Part shown: one piece after another, positions 9,455 through 17,299 of the stretch
Layout of the letters: every line of letters starts with the position of its first letter
How positions within the stretch are numbered: the stretch's first letter is position 1
From: Rhodoferax sp.
GTDB taxonomy: Bacteria; Pseudomonadota; Gammaproteobacteria; Burkholderiales; Burkholderiaceae_C
Direction: 5' to 3'
Length of the DNA: 64,000 bases
Assembly: GCA_030682475.1 (NCBI GenBank)
Contig: JAUXOA010000083.1
Span: 1-64,000 of the forward strand
Translations under genes and position numbers: made by a program
Notes under the pieces: model-generated
Database searches by the model: none
Seen by the model: only the letters and a program-made list of their open reading frames with translations
Told to the model about the DNA's origin: nothing

Positions 9455-10627
9455 TCAACGTTCCTTGATGGCCGCGCGGCTGTTGTACCAGTTCATGAGC
9501 AGTGAAGTCGCCAGGGAGGTGGTCAGGTAAACCAGCATCACCAGTGATATGCACTCTACGGCGCGGCCGGTCTGGTTGATGGCGGTGTTGGCAATGGACA
9601 CCACATCGGGGTAACCAATGGCCACCGCCAGCGAGGAATTTTTGGTCAGGTTCAGATACTGGTTGGTCAATGGCGGGATGATCACGCGCAGGGCTTGCGG
9701 CAGCATCACCAGGCGCATTTCCTGGCCACGGTTGAGCCCCAAGGCGGCGGCGGCTTCGCCCTGGCCCTGTTCCACTGACTGGATGCCGGCGCGCACCACC
9801 TCGGCCACAAAAGCGGCGGTGTAGAAGGTCAGGCCCAACAGGACGGCCAGAAACTCCGGTGTCAGGGCACCCCCGTTTTCAATCGAAAACTCGCCTTTGA
9901 CCGGGTAGTTCAAAGCCGTTGGTGCGCCACCAAGCAGCCAGCCCAACAGGCTGCCGAGGATCACGATGACCACTGGCACCCAGAACCGGCTGCGCACCTG
10001 GCCAGTGGCCTCAAACTGGCGCCGCGCCCATTGCAGGTAAAGCCAGGCCAATGCGGCACCGGCCAGCAGACCGATGGCCGACCAGAGTTGGCCTGTGGCC
10101 CAGATCGGAATTGGAAAGTTCAGCCCCCCCTTGCTCAGGAACAGCGGGCCCAGCGTCCAGGCCTCGGCGGCGGCCGGCAGCAGCTCCGTGAACAGCAGAT
10201 ACCACATCAACAACTGCAGCAGGATCGGGACGTTGCGGAAGAATTCGACATAGGCCATGCACAGGCCACGCACCAATGCGTTGCGGGAAAAACGGCCGAT
10301 ACCGACCAAGGCACCAATCAGGGTGGTCAGGATGATGCCCAGCACAGCGACGCGCAGGGTGTTGGTCAGACCAATCAAAAAGGCACGCCAGTAGGGCTCG
10401 CCCGAGTCGAACGGATACAGACTCTCGCCAATGTCAAAACCCGCGGTTTGCAGCAAAAAATCAAAACCGCTCTGAATGCCGCGCACCCGCATGTTGACCA
10501 GCGTGTTGTGGGCCAGAAACCAGACCGCCGCGCTGATGACGAGCAGCGCGATGATCTGGTAGATCAAGCCCCTGAAGGCCTGGCTGCGCCAGGACCAGTG
10601 CTTCTTTTTAGGCGGGGTTTTCAACAA
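9455..10627 (-). CDS. aapQ: General L-amino-acid ABC transporter permease AapQ
   Basis: Inner-membrane permease partner of AapM. It has 390 residues with a cytoplasmic basic N-terminus (KKKHWSWRSQ), a first helix IIALLVISAAVWFLA and the long extra loop region typical of AapQ/BztB. The coupling motif is EAAAALGLNRGQEMRLVMLP. It begins only 3 bases after the stop codon of aapJ, so the two are translationally close. GDSEG-like features of channels are absent; the assignment rests on the operon and the permease signature. Confidence 0.92.
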   Translation of the reverse strand: MLKTPPKKKHWSWRSQAFRGLIYQIIALLVISAAVWFLAHNTLVNMRVRGIQSGFDFLLQTAGFDIGESLYPFDSGEPYWRAFLIGLTNTLRVAVLGIILTTLIGALVGIGRFSRNALVRGLCMAYVEFFRNVPILLQLLMWYLLFTELLPAAAEAWTLGPLFLSKGGLNFPIPIWATGQLWSAIGLLAGAALAWLYLQWARRQFEATGQVRSRFWVPVVIVILGSLLGWLLGGAPTALNYPVKGEFSIENGGALTPEFLAVLLGLTFYTAAFVAEVVRAGIQSVEQGQGEAAAALGLNRGQEMRLVMLPQALRVIIPPLTNQYLNLTKNSSLAVAIGYPDVVSIANTAINQTGRAVECISLVMLVYLTTSLATSLLMNWYNSRAAIKER

Positions 10628-10630
10628 GTA

Positions 10631-11662
10631 TCAGCGGATCGGGTAGGCGTACATTAAGCCGCCCTTGTTCCACAGGTTATTGACGCCGCGCGGCAGGGCC
10701 AGGGGTGACTTGGGACCGACGTTGCGTTCAAAGATTTCGCCGTAGTTGCCCGTGGCCTTGATGGCACGTGCCATCCATTCCTTGTCCAGACCCAGCAGCT
10801 TGCCGGTATCTTCCGAGGTGCCAAGAATGCGTTGCACCACCGGGTCCTGGCTGGTCTTCATCTGGTCCACGCTGGCCTGGGTCACGCCATATTCTTCCGC
10901 TTCAAGCAGGCCATAGATAACCCATTTGACAATCGCAAACCACTCGTCGTCGCCACGGCGCACCATCGGGCCCAGCGGCTCCTTGGAGATTAACTCGGGC
11001 AGGATCAGGTGCTCGGCCGGATTCTTGGCTTCCTTGTTGCGCACCGATGCCAGACCCGAGGCATCCGTGGTGTAAGCAATGCAACGGCCTGCAAAATAGG
11101 CACCGGTGGCCGCTTCAACTTTTTCAAACACCACGGGTTTAATGGCGAGATTGTTGGCTTTGGAGAAATCGGTCAGGTTTTTCTCGGTGGTGGTGCCGGA
11201 CTGAACGCAAACGGTTTGCCCTTTGAGTTGCTTGGCGCTTTTCATCTTGCTTTTGACCGGCACCATGAAGCCCTGGCCATCGTAGTAGGTGACGGCGGTC
11301 ATGTGCAGGCCCAGCGACGCATCGCGCGTCAGGGTGAAGGTGGTGTTGCGCGACAGCACATCGATCTCGCCAGACTGCAGTGCGGTAAAACGCTGTTGCG
11401 CGTTGAGTGGCACATATTTGACCTTCTCGGCGTCGCCCAGCGTGGCAGCGGCAATGGCGCGGCACACGTCCACATCAAGTCCGCTCCATTTGCCGGAAGA
11501 ATCGACGGCACTGAAACCTGCCAGGCCGGTGTTCACACCACAAACAACCTGACCCCGCGCTTTGATGCCGTCCACGGTCTTGCCGGCATGGGCCGGGACC
11601 GCCATCAGGGTACTCATGGCTGCCACGAGAGTGGCCATAGTTGTTAATTTACTCAGATTCAT
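10631..11662 (-). CDS. aapJ: General L-amino-acid ABC transporter substrate-binding protein AapJ
   Basis: Periplasmic receptor of the importer. A Sec signal peptide (NLSKLTTMATLVAAMSTLMA then VPAHAG) precedes a family 3 solute-binding fold: VVCGVNTGLAGFSAVD, GLDVDVCRAIAAATLGD, DVLSRNTTFTLTRD and VCVQSGTTTEKNL. The length (about 343 residues) is normal for AapJ/BztA. Two ATGs lie six bases apart. GGAG is only 2 bases before the first (11668) but 8 bases before the second (11662), so 11662 was chosen. It is the first gene of the aapJQMP-peptidase-TAXI series; its promoter must lie in the 260 bases upstream. Confidence 0.93.
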   Translation of the reverse strand: MNLSKLTTMATLVAAMSTLMAVPAHAGKTVDGIKARGQVVCGVNTGLAGFSAVDSSGKWSGLDVDVCRAIAAATLGDAEKVKYVPLNAQQRFTALQSGEIDVLSRNTTFTLTRDASLGLHMTAVTYYDGQGFMVPVKSKMKSAKQLKGQTVCVQSGTTTEKNLTDFSKANNLAIKPVVFEKVEAATGAYFAGRCIAYTTDASGLASVRNKEAKNPAEHLILPELISKEPLGPMVRRGDDEWFAIVKWVIYGLLEAEEYGVTQASVDQMKTSQDPVVQRILGTSEDTGKLLGLDKEWMARAIKATGNYGEIFERNVGPKSPLALPRGVNNLWNKGGLMYAYPIR

Positions 11663-11922
11663 ATGCATTGCTCCAGTTAAAAAAGTTGAATCAAAAATGG
11701 ACTATGACAGTTACCTGTGATTTCATCCTGGAAAAGAACTTTAGCCCCTCGATCTGATTTTGGTATCGGGGTTTACGCTTGTAATTCATGCAAAAAGCTC
11801 ATAATTTGCCCCAAATCGCGTCCCGACGGTGACATCTTAAGCCTTCTGGCGCGTCCTGCCTCCCGTATCCTTTGCGCGTCCCGGATTTTAAGCTACTGAT
11901 TAGTCTGTAGCTCACCGAGGCG
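11663..11922 (-). promoter_or_regulatory. Upstream region of the aap operon
   Basis: This 260-base gap carries the ribosome site of aapJ (GGAG, reverse strand, 11671-11674) and presumably the operon promoter. It is AT-richer than its surroundings. No -35/-10 pair, sigma-54 box or riboswitch could be assigned with confidence. Confidence 0.4.
11891..11912 (-). terminator. Candidate terminator hairpin after the DUF4214 gene
   Basis: AGCTAC and GTAGCT form a 6-bp stem around a 10-base loop, 10 bases past the stop codon of the DUF4214 gene. Only a weak A/T tract follows on the minus strand, so the call is tentative. Confidence 0.35.
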
Positions 11923-13620
11923 TCAGCCTGGTGTGTACGCAATCCCGCCCTGAATGACCCCAATCAGCGCCGCCTGATTCTCTGCCGACTCCGAGAAGCC
12001 GATCAGCACCGTCTCGCGCGTGGTGCCGGCCTGCATCTGGCCCAGCCAGTAGTCGGAGCCCGCCGCGTCTGCCGCGCGGCGCAGCACGTTGGCGTACAGC
12101 AGGTCCACAAACTGGGTGTTGCTAGGCGTTGCACCATACAGACCCTTGAACTCGGCGCTGCCGATAAAGCCGCTGGCCACCTGGGTCAGGCTCTGCCCGC
12201 TGTCCATACCCCGGATCCAGTCTGAGAGGCCAGCCTTGTCGGGCGTGCGGTTGAAGGCCGCCTGGTACAACCGGAAGGTCTGGCCAGCGTTGCCGCTGGT
12301 ATCAAAGGCCAGGGCCGTGTCAGCGAACCGGATGCGTTCAATGTTGGTCAGGGTGTCGGTGCCGTCCGTGCCACCCGCCACGGTCAGGGTGCTGCCGCCG
12401 GGGGTGATGCTGTAGCTGGATCGGTTGCCGCTGTAAATTGCCATGTCCAGACCAGCGCCGCCGTTGAGGCTGTCGTTGCCGGCCCCGCCATTGAAGCTGT
12501 CATTGCCCACGCTGCCGATGAGGCTGTCAGCACCCGCGGTACCGGTAAAGGTCTGACCCCGCGCCGGGCCAGCCGCCTGGGCTGCATCAGCGTACAGGAT
12601 GCCGTTGGCAATCAGCGGCTGCACCGAGGCCTTGTTCTCGGTCGATTCAGAGAAGTTCACCAGCGCCTGGGCCCGGGTTTGCAGGTTGCTGGTGAGCTGG
12701 TTGACCCAGTAGCCCAAACCACCGGCATCGGCCGTGCGGTGCAAGGCGTTGCTGTAGAGCAGGGCGACAAACTGCGTGTTGCCCGGGTTGGCGCCATACA
12801 GGCTCTGGAACTCGGCACTGGCCATGAAGCTGTTGGCCACCTGGCTCAGGCTCAGCCCACTGTCCATGCCGGCAATCCAGCCACCCAGGCCAGCGAGGTC
12901 AGGCGTGCGGTTGAAGGCGGCCTGGTACAGGCGGTAGGTTTGGCCGGCATTGCCACTGGTATCCAGGGCCAGGGTGGCGTCAAGGAATTGCAGGCGCTCC
13001 ATGTTGATGATGCTGTCGCTGCCGTCGGGGCCGCTGATACTGGTGCTACCGGTGGCGAGCGCAACGGTGTAGGCGGCGTGGCGGGCGCTGTAGAGGGCGG
13101 TGTCGGTGCCCAGGCCGCCGTCGAGGGTGTCGTTGCCCAAGCCGCCGGTCAGGGTGTCGTTGCCGGCGGTGCCCATGATGGTCCCGACGACTGGAGTCGG
13201 CAGGCTGCCTGTGGCCCCCGCGAAATTCCTGGGCGTGGCAACAATGGGTTCGCCAGTACGCGTGACACCGTGCACCCCATCGCCGGGCAGTGACGGGTAA
13301 GAAATGACATCGACGTTGCCAAAATTCAACGAACCTCCAGCGGTGAACAAGAAGCCAGCCGGGACGATGAAATTCGGCGTGACCAGACCCAGATCTGCGA
13401 AGCCCTGGGTTGCGATCAACACTGTCGTGTTGGCGGTGACGGAGCTGGGCAGGTTGCTGGGAAAGCTGAAGTGGTTGGTAGAACCGTTGCGGCTGCTGTT
13501 GAGCGACACGCCCGCCCATTGGGACTCGCCGTTGATATTACCGACGGTAAGCTCGATAAACTGGATGGTGCCACTGGGGTTTGAGTACAGTTCGCCGATT
13601 CGATACAGATGAAAACTCAT
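11923..13620 (-). CDS. RTX-type calcium-binding protein with two DUF4214 domains
   Basis: Predicted secreted or surface protein of 565 residues. The N-terminal 140 residues (SFHLYRIGELYSNPSGTIQ) resemble a lamin-tail-like beta domain. Then come two repeats of one unit: hemolysin-type glycine/aspartate nonapeptides (GNDTLTGGLGNDTLDGG; GNDSFNGGAGNDSLNGG), then a DUF4214 domain (TYRLYQAAFNRTPDLAGL; TFRLYQAAFNRTPDKAGL). No cleavable signal peptide is seen, fitting type I secretion, though no secretion genes are adjacent. ATG at 13620 has AGGGG 6 bases upstream; the longer frame from 13680 lacks such a site. A fragment of a related gene lies just upstream at 13731-13830. Confidence 0.85.
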   Translation of the reverse strand: MSFHLYRIGELYSNPSGTIQFIELTVGNINGESQWAGVSLNSSRNGSTNHFSFPSNLPSSVTANTTVLIATQGFADLGLVTPNFIVPAGFLFTAGGSLNFGNVDVISYPSLPGDGVHGVTRTGEPIVATPRNFAGATGSLPTPVVGTIMGTAGNDTLTGGLGNDTLDGGLGTDTALYSARHAAYTVALATGSTSISGPDGSDSIINMERLQFLDATLALDTSGNAGQTYRLYQAAFNRTPDLAGLGGWIAGMDSGLSLSQVANSFMASAEFQSLYGANPGNTQFVALLYSNALHRTADAGGLGYWVNQLTSNLQTRAQALVNFSESTENKASVQPLIANGILYADAAQAAGPARGQTFTGTAGADSLIGSVGNDSFNGGAGNDSLNGGAGLDMAIYSGNRSSYSITPGGSTLTVAGGTDGTDTLTNIERIRFADTALAFDTSGNAGQTFRLYQAAFNRTPDKAGLSDWIRGMDSGQSLTQVASGFIGSAEFKGLYGATPSNTQFVDLLYANVLRRAADAAGSDYWLGQMQAGTTRETVLIGFSESAENQAALIGVIQGGIAYTPG

Positions 13621-13730
13621 GGTTGTCCCCTGCTGTGATGCGCGGTCAATCTGCTCTTGATAGCTGGTTTCACCCGCCAAGGTTGGCGCCTTGTCGCAAA
13701 GACCCTGATCAAAATATTGATATTGGCGCC

Positions 13731-13830
13731 TTAAACAACCACATACTCAATCCCGCCCTGCATCTGGCCCAGCCAGTAGTCGGAGCCTTCCTTGTCAGCC
13801 ACCCGGCGCAGCACGTTGGCGTACAGCAGG
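13731..13830 (-). pseudogene. Remnant of a second DUF4214 gene
   Basis: Reading the minus strand, about 33 codons match the C-terminus of the neighbouring DUF4214 protein (SDYWLGQMQ then GGIEYVVV and stop). Compared with the intact gene at 11938-12105, some 78 bases are missing exactly between two CCTG tetranucleotides, joining GQMQ directly to the terminal GGI-Y. The remainder of the gene upstream is absent. It is a relic of a tandem paralogue; a start codon is not present. Confidence 0.75.
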
Positions 13831-13974
13831 TTGACCCTGTGGAGTACCCCAAAAGCCTCCCTCTTCAAGTTCTTTGAGCCCCAGGGTCAAACCGGAGCTT
13901 GGTGCGCACCATCGTTTCTGGCCCAAGCGGCTGCCCCATGCGCTTATTGCAGGAAGCGAAAGGCAAGTGATGAT

Positions 13975-15243
13975 ATGTTTCACACCAAAATGTTGGGCTA
14001 CAGTATTGGCATGAGTACAGACCGCAAGCACCCCATTTCCCATCGTGACGGACAGACACTGGCTGATGGATTGCCGCAGCAGGCTGGTTTGTGTCCGCAG
14101 CGCAGCCAACGATTGATGGCGGTGCTGCAAGATGAGGTTGATCGCCAGCGCCTGCCCGGCGCGGTCGCCCTGATTGCCCGGCACGGCAAGCTGGCATTGT
14201 TTGAAGCCGTGGGCGCGCTCGACCCGGCGACTGGCACCCCGATGCCACGCGACGCCATTTTTCGCATTTACTCCATGACCAAGCCGATCGTGTCGGTGGC
14301 GGTCATGATGCTGATGGAGCAAGGCAAACTGCTGCTGAACGACCCGGTGGCCAAGTACCTGCCCGAGTACGCCGGACAAAAAGTGGCCCGTCTGGTGGAA
14401 GGGTCGGTGCAACTGCAAGCCGTGCGACAACTGGCGACGGTCCAGGACTTGCTGCGTCACACGGCCGGCCTGACCTATGAATTCATGGGCAACGCAGCGG
14501 TGCAGCGGCAATATGCCCAGACCCGAATCGGCTCACGCAAGCGCAGCAATGCCGAGTTTTCCCATGCACTGGCGGCCTTGCCACTGCTGTTCGAGCCTGG
14601 TACCGTGTGGGAATACGGCCGTGCCACCGATGTGCTGGGGCGCCTGGTGGAGGTGGTGAGCGGCCAGACACTGGGTGTGTATTTGGAGGAGCACATTTTC
14701 AAGCCGCTGGGCATGGTGGATACCGGGTTTACCGTGCCGCCAGCGCAGCACGCCCGCATCGCCGAGCCATTTGGTCGCGACCCCGAGGGCGGCGTGCAGA
14801 TGCGGCTGATCGATGTGCGTGAAGACGCGGCGCTGGAGTCGGGTGGCGGCGGTCTGGCATCGACGGCAATGGATTACGCGCGTTTTTTGCAATTCATGTT
14901 GAACAAGGGCGAGCTCGACGGCGTGCGCCTGCTGGGCCCCAGAACAGTCGATTTCATGACCGCTGATCATCTGGGGGATATTCCCGTCAACAGCGGCGCA
15001 TCGCGTGCGCTGCTGCCGCCAGGACATGGTTTCGGGCTGGGCTTTGCGGTGCGCAAGAATCTGGGTGTGGCAGCGGTGCCGGGCTCGGTCGGCATGTATT
15101 TCTGGGGTGGCATGGCGGGCACCACTTTCTTTGTCGATCCAGCGCAAGACCTGTTTGCCATTCTGATGCTGCAGGCACCGAACCAGCGGGAGTACTATCG
15201 CATGCTGTTTCGCAATCTGGTCTACGCCGCGCTGGTGGACTGA
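13975..15243 (+). CDS. Serine hydrolase, beta-lactamase/esterase class C fold
   Basis: Penicillin-binding-protein-like hydrolase of about 422 residues, probably an esterase or peptidase; activity unknown. The SxxK nucleophile motif is SMTK (S100, K103 from this start). The tyrosine motif appears as WEYGRATDVLG, and the third element as GHGFGLGFAV. No signal peptide is seen, so it is likely cytosolic. The open frame extends upstream to 13792, but that part overlaps the DUF4214 relic and looks non-coding. ATG at 13975 (AGG 11 bases upstream) or 14011 are the realistic starts. It is followed 9 bases later by the ammonia-lyase gene, so the two are probably one operon. Confidence 0.8.
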   Translation: MFHTKMLGYSIGMSTDRKHPISHRDGQTLADGLPQQAGLCPQRSQRLMAVLQDEVDRQRLPGAVALIARHGKLALFEAVGALDPATGTPMPRDAIFRIYSMTKPIVSVAVMMLMEQGKLLLNDPVAKYLPEYAGQKVARLVEGSVQLQAVRQLATVQDLLRHTAGLTYEFMGNAAVQRQYAQTRIGSRKRSNAEFSHALAALPLLFEPGTVWEYGRATDVLGRLVEVVSGQTLGVYLEEHIFKPLGMVDTGFTVPPAQHARIAEPFGRDPEGGVQMRLIDVREDAALESGGGGLASTAMDYARFLQFMLNKGELDGVRLLGPRTVDFMTADHLGDIPVNSGASRALLPPGHGFGLGFAVRKNLGVAAVPGSVGMYFWGGMAGTTFFVDPAQDLFAILMLQAPNQREYYRMLFRNLVYAALVD

Positions 15244-15252
15244 AAGACGCCT

Positions 15253-16218
15253 ATGATGTTGACTTTGCCCACCTATGACGATGTGATTGCGGCCGCTTTG
15301 CGGCTCGAAGGCCAGGCCCACCGCACGCCCGTGCTGCAATCGCGCACGGCGGATGACAGGCTGGGAGCCCGTGTATTTTTTAAATGCGAGAACTTTCAGT
15401 GCACCGGCGCCTTCAAGTTTCGTGGCGCGTTCAATGCCCTGTCAAAGTTCAGTCCAGCGCAACGACACGCGGGGGTGATCACATTTTCCTCGGGCAACCA
15501 TGCGCAGGCCATTGCCCTGTCGGCGCGCATGCTGGGCATCCCGGCCACCATTCTGATGCCGCTGGACGCGCCGCAGGCCAAGCTCGACGCCACGCGCGGC
15601 TATGGCGGCGAGGTGATTCTGTTCGACCGCTTCCAGCAGGACCGCGAGGCTCTGACACGCGCGCTCGCCGAGCAGCGCGGCCTGACCTTGATTCCGCCCT
15701 ATGACCACCCGGACGTGATGGCGGGCCAAGGCACTGCAGCCAAAGAACTGTTCGAAGAAGTCGGTGAATTGGACTATTTGTTCGTGCCGCTGGGCGGCGG
15801 TGGTTTGCTCAGTGGCTCGGCGCTGGCGGCCCGCGCCCTGTCACCCAAGTGCCAGGTTTACGGTGTCGAGCCCGAGGCCGGTAACGATGGCCAACAGTCG
15901 TTTCGCAGCGGACAAATTGTGCACATTGCCACGCCCCAAACGATTGCGGATGGTGCACAGACCCAGCACCTGGGGCAGTACACCTTCGGCGTGATCCGGC
16001 GCGATGTGGACGATGTGCTCACCGCCAGCGATGCGCAACTGGTAGAAGCGATGCGCTTTTTTGCCGAGCGCATGAAGATGGTAGTGGAGCCTACCGGTTG
16101 CCTCGGCTTTGCCGCTGCCTGCCATGCCGGGGTGCCGATCGATGGCAAGCGCGTGGGCGTGATCCTCAGTGGCGGCAACGTCGACCTGCAACGCTTTGCC
16201 GAGCTGCTGGCGTCCTGA
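15253..16218 (+). CDS. PLP-dependent threonine/serine dehydratase-like enzyme, probable threo-3-hydroxyaspartate ammonia-lyase
   Basis: Fold-type II PLP enzyme of 321 residues, the length of serine racemase and threo-3-hydroxy-L-aspartate ammonia-lyase rather than the longer IlvA. The PLP lysine is in TGAFKFRGAF (K55). SSGNHAQ contacts the cofactor ring, GGGGLLSG binds the phosphate, and the C-terminal GVILSGGNVD matches the family. There is no ACT regulatory domain. The reaction is expected to be ammonia elimination from a beta-hydroxy amino acid. Exact substrate cannot be fixed from motifs. It is likely co-transcribed with the preceding hydrolase. Confidence 0.85.
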   Translation: MMLTLPTYDDVIAAALRLEGQAHRTPVLQSRTADDRLGARVFFKCENFQCTGAFKFRGAFNALSKFSPAQRHAGVITFSSGNHAQAIALSARMLGIPATILMPLDAPQAKLDATRGYGGEVILFDRFQQDREALTRALAEQRGLTLIPPYDHPDVMAGQGTAAKELFEEVGELDYLFVPLGGGGLLSGSALAARALSPKCQVYGVEPEAGNDGQQSFRSGQIVHIATPQTIADGAQTQHLGQYTFGVIRRDVDDVLTASDAQLVEAMRFFAERMKMVVEPTGCLGFAAACHAGVPIDGKRVGVILSGGNVDLQRFAELLAS

Positions 16219-16333
16219 TCTGGCGATCCGGGCTGGCTGCTTGCGCATAAGGACAGAGCTGCGCTGCGGCCTGTCCCGCAAAGCTTTACGACAGGCGATA
16301 CTCGGTGTTGTCAAACTACAAGGAGTTTTCATC
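16219..16333 (+). promoter_or_regulatory. Leader of the universal stress protein gene with hairpin
   Basis: GGACAG (16251-16256) and CTGTCC (16271-16276) can pair into a 6-bp stem about 55 bases before the start codon. AAGGAG (16319-16324) is the ribosome site. The stem resembles those in the leader repeats at 21321 and 36639, but the flanks differ. Confidence 0.4.
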
Positions 16334-16771
16334 ATGTTCAAACACATCCTCGTTCCGGTCGATGGTTCACCCACCGCGCAGTTGGCAGTTGAGAAGGCCA
16401 TCGGGCTGGCCAAAGCCTTTGGCGCGCGTGTCACGGCGATTTTTGTCATCGATCCCTATCCGTTTACCGGGGTCGGGACCGATTTTGCGTATGGCCAGGG
16501 CGAATATCTGAGTGCGGCTACCGCCGAGGCCAACGCGGCAATCAAGGCCGCCAAGGCCGCGTTCGAGGGCGCCGGTGTCAGCGTGGCTACCTCTGTGATT
16601 GAGGCGCACACCGCCTGGCGCGGCGTGGTTCAGGCGGCCGAGTCAGTGCAAGCCGATTTGATCGTCATGGGCTCGCACGGACGCAGTGGTCTGGAAAAAC
16701 TGGTGCTCGGCAGTGTCACGCAAGCGGTTCTGGCGCACACCCGGCTGCCGGTGCTGGTGGTGCGCGACTGA
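16334..16771 (+). CDS. Universal stress protein (UspA family)
   Basis: Single-domain UspA protein of 145 residues. It opens MFKHILVPVDGSP and has the C-terminal ATP-binding signature GSHGRSGLEKLVLGSVTQ, followed by LPVLVVRD. This is the ATP-binding type of Usp (G-2x-G-9x-G[S/T]). The ATG at 16334 is chosen because AAGGAG lies 9 bases upstream; the open frame to 16169 overlaps the preceding gene and was rejected. Likely induced by stress; the leader has a possible hairpin. Confidence 0.93.
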   Translation: MFKHILVPVDGSPTAQLAVEKAIGLAKAFGARVTAIFVIDPYPFTGVGTDFAYGQGEYLSAATAEANAAIKAAKAAFEGAGVSVATSVIEAHTAWRGVVQAAESVQADLIVMGSHGRSGLEKLVLGSVTQAVLAHTRLPVLVVRD

Positions 16772-16792
16772 GCTCGTCGTCGCGCGCACGGA

Positions 16793-17024
16793 TCAAACGT
16801 GCATGGCGGTACGGGCCGCCTCCACCAGAAAGCCGCTGCGGCTCTGGCCTTTCTTTTTGGCAAACTCATCAATGCGGGCCAGCACCAGGCGTGGTACGGT
16901 GATGTTGATCTTTTCTGCCGGCCCCAAATACTTTTCAACCGGCACCTAAGCAGCCCGGCAGGTCGGGCACGGTGACGCCGTAACGCTGGCCGTCGTCGGT
17001 ATGTAGTACCACAATGAATTTCAT
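16793..17024 (-). pseudogene. hicB: hicB antitoxin gene with internal deletion
   Basis: From ATG at 17024 (AGGAG 7 bases upstream) the frame reads MKFIVVLHTDDGQRYGVTV and PDLPGCLGAG, the HicB N-terminal fold, then stops at TGA. In a different frame the sequence immediately continues VEKYLGPAEKINITVPRLV and ends SRSGFLVEAARTAMHV, the ribbon-helix-helix C-terminus of HicB. The middle of about 50 residues is gone and the frame is broken. So this is a dead antitoxin gene with intact ends, and its toxin partner is also reduced (17044-17088). Confidence 0.85.
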
Positions 17025-17043
17025 GTCTTTCTCCTGCTTTCAG

Positions 17044-17088
17044 TTATTTGCGCCACCCGGCCTGGCGCTCAATGCTGTACAGCGTGGG
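17044..17088 (-). pseudogene. 3' stub of a hicA-like toxin gene
   Basis: Upstream of the hicB relic, 14 codons read PTLYSIERQAGWRK followed by TAA. This resembles the C-terminus of HicA toxins (LRSIERQAG type), at the expected 20-base distance before hicB. The rest of the toxin, including the catalytic histidine region, is missing. Identification depends on a short match and position. Confidence 0.45.
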
Positions 17089-17116
17089 ATTATATTTACT
17101 TGGTAGGTATTAGCAA
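17089..17116 (-). promoter_or_regulatory. Sigma-70-like promoter upstream of the hicAB relic
   Basis: On the minus strand TTGCTA (17111-17116) and TATAAT (17089-17094) are separated by 16 bases, a near-consensus vegetative promoter. It would still transcribe across the broken hicAB locus toward the universal stress gene's 3' end. It overlaps codons formerly inside hicA, so it may be fortuitous. Confidence 0.45.
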
Positions 17117-17150
17117 CACCAAGCAATCCGAACTAGGACTGGAAAACTAG

Positions 17151-17258
17151 GCATTTGAGGCGCTGGTGGGCAAAGCTGTGGTACCTTTGTCGCATGCCGA
17201 CGAACTGTATGCGCTACGCAACCCTATCGAGGTGGTGCGCAGGAGGCTGCTTTCTTGA
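17151..17258 (+). pseudogene. 3' end of a second TAXI-family gene
   Basis: Thirty-five codons ending at TGA 17256-17258 read AFEALVGKAVVPLSHADELY then ALRNPIEVVRRRLLS. The C-terminus of the TAXI protein encoded at 5186-6508 reads LEARVGKINVPLSYADELYA then LRNHIELVRARLINR, a clear alignment. An in-frame TAG sits just upstream (17148-17150), so only the tail survives. This relic is on the opposite strand to its relative, directly before a substrate-binding protein gene. Confidence 0.8.
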
Positions 17259-17299
17259 TCGGTTGGGGTACCCAATGAACTTTTACCAATGAACAAACC

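Noticed and set aside
8590-9468. 292-residue plus-strand frame across the permease genes
   Set aside because: Shadow of aapM/aapQ, very rich in H, Q and G; no motifs.
11717-11899. 60-residue frame in the aap upstream region
   Set aside because: No ribosome site, no recognisable sequence, and the region is better explained as promoter and leader.
13792-13974. N-terminal extension of the serine hydrolase
   Set aside because: It overlaps the DUF4214 relic on the other strand and shows no conserved sequence; starts at 13975 or 14011 fit better.
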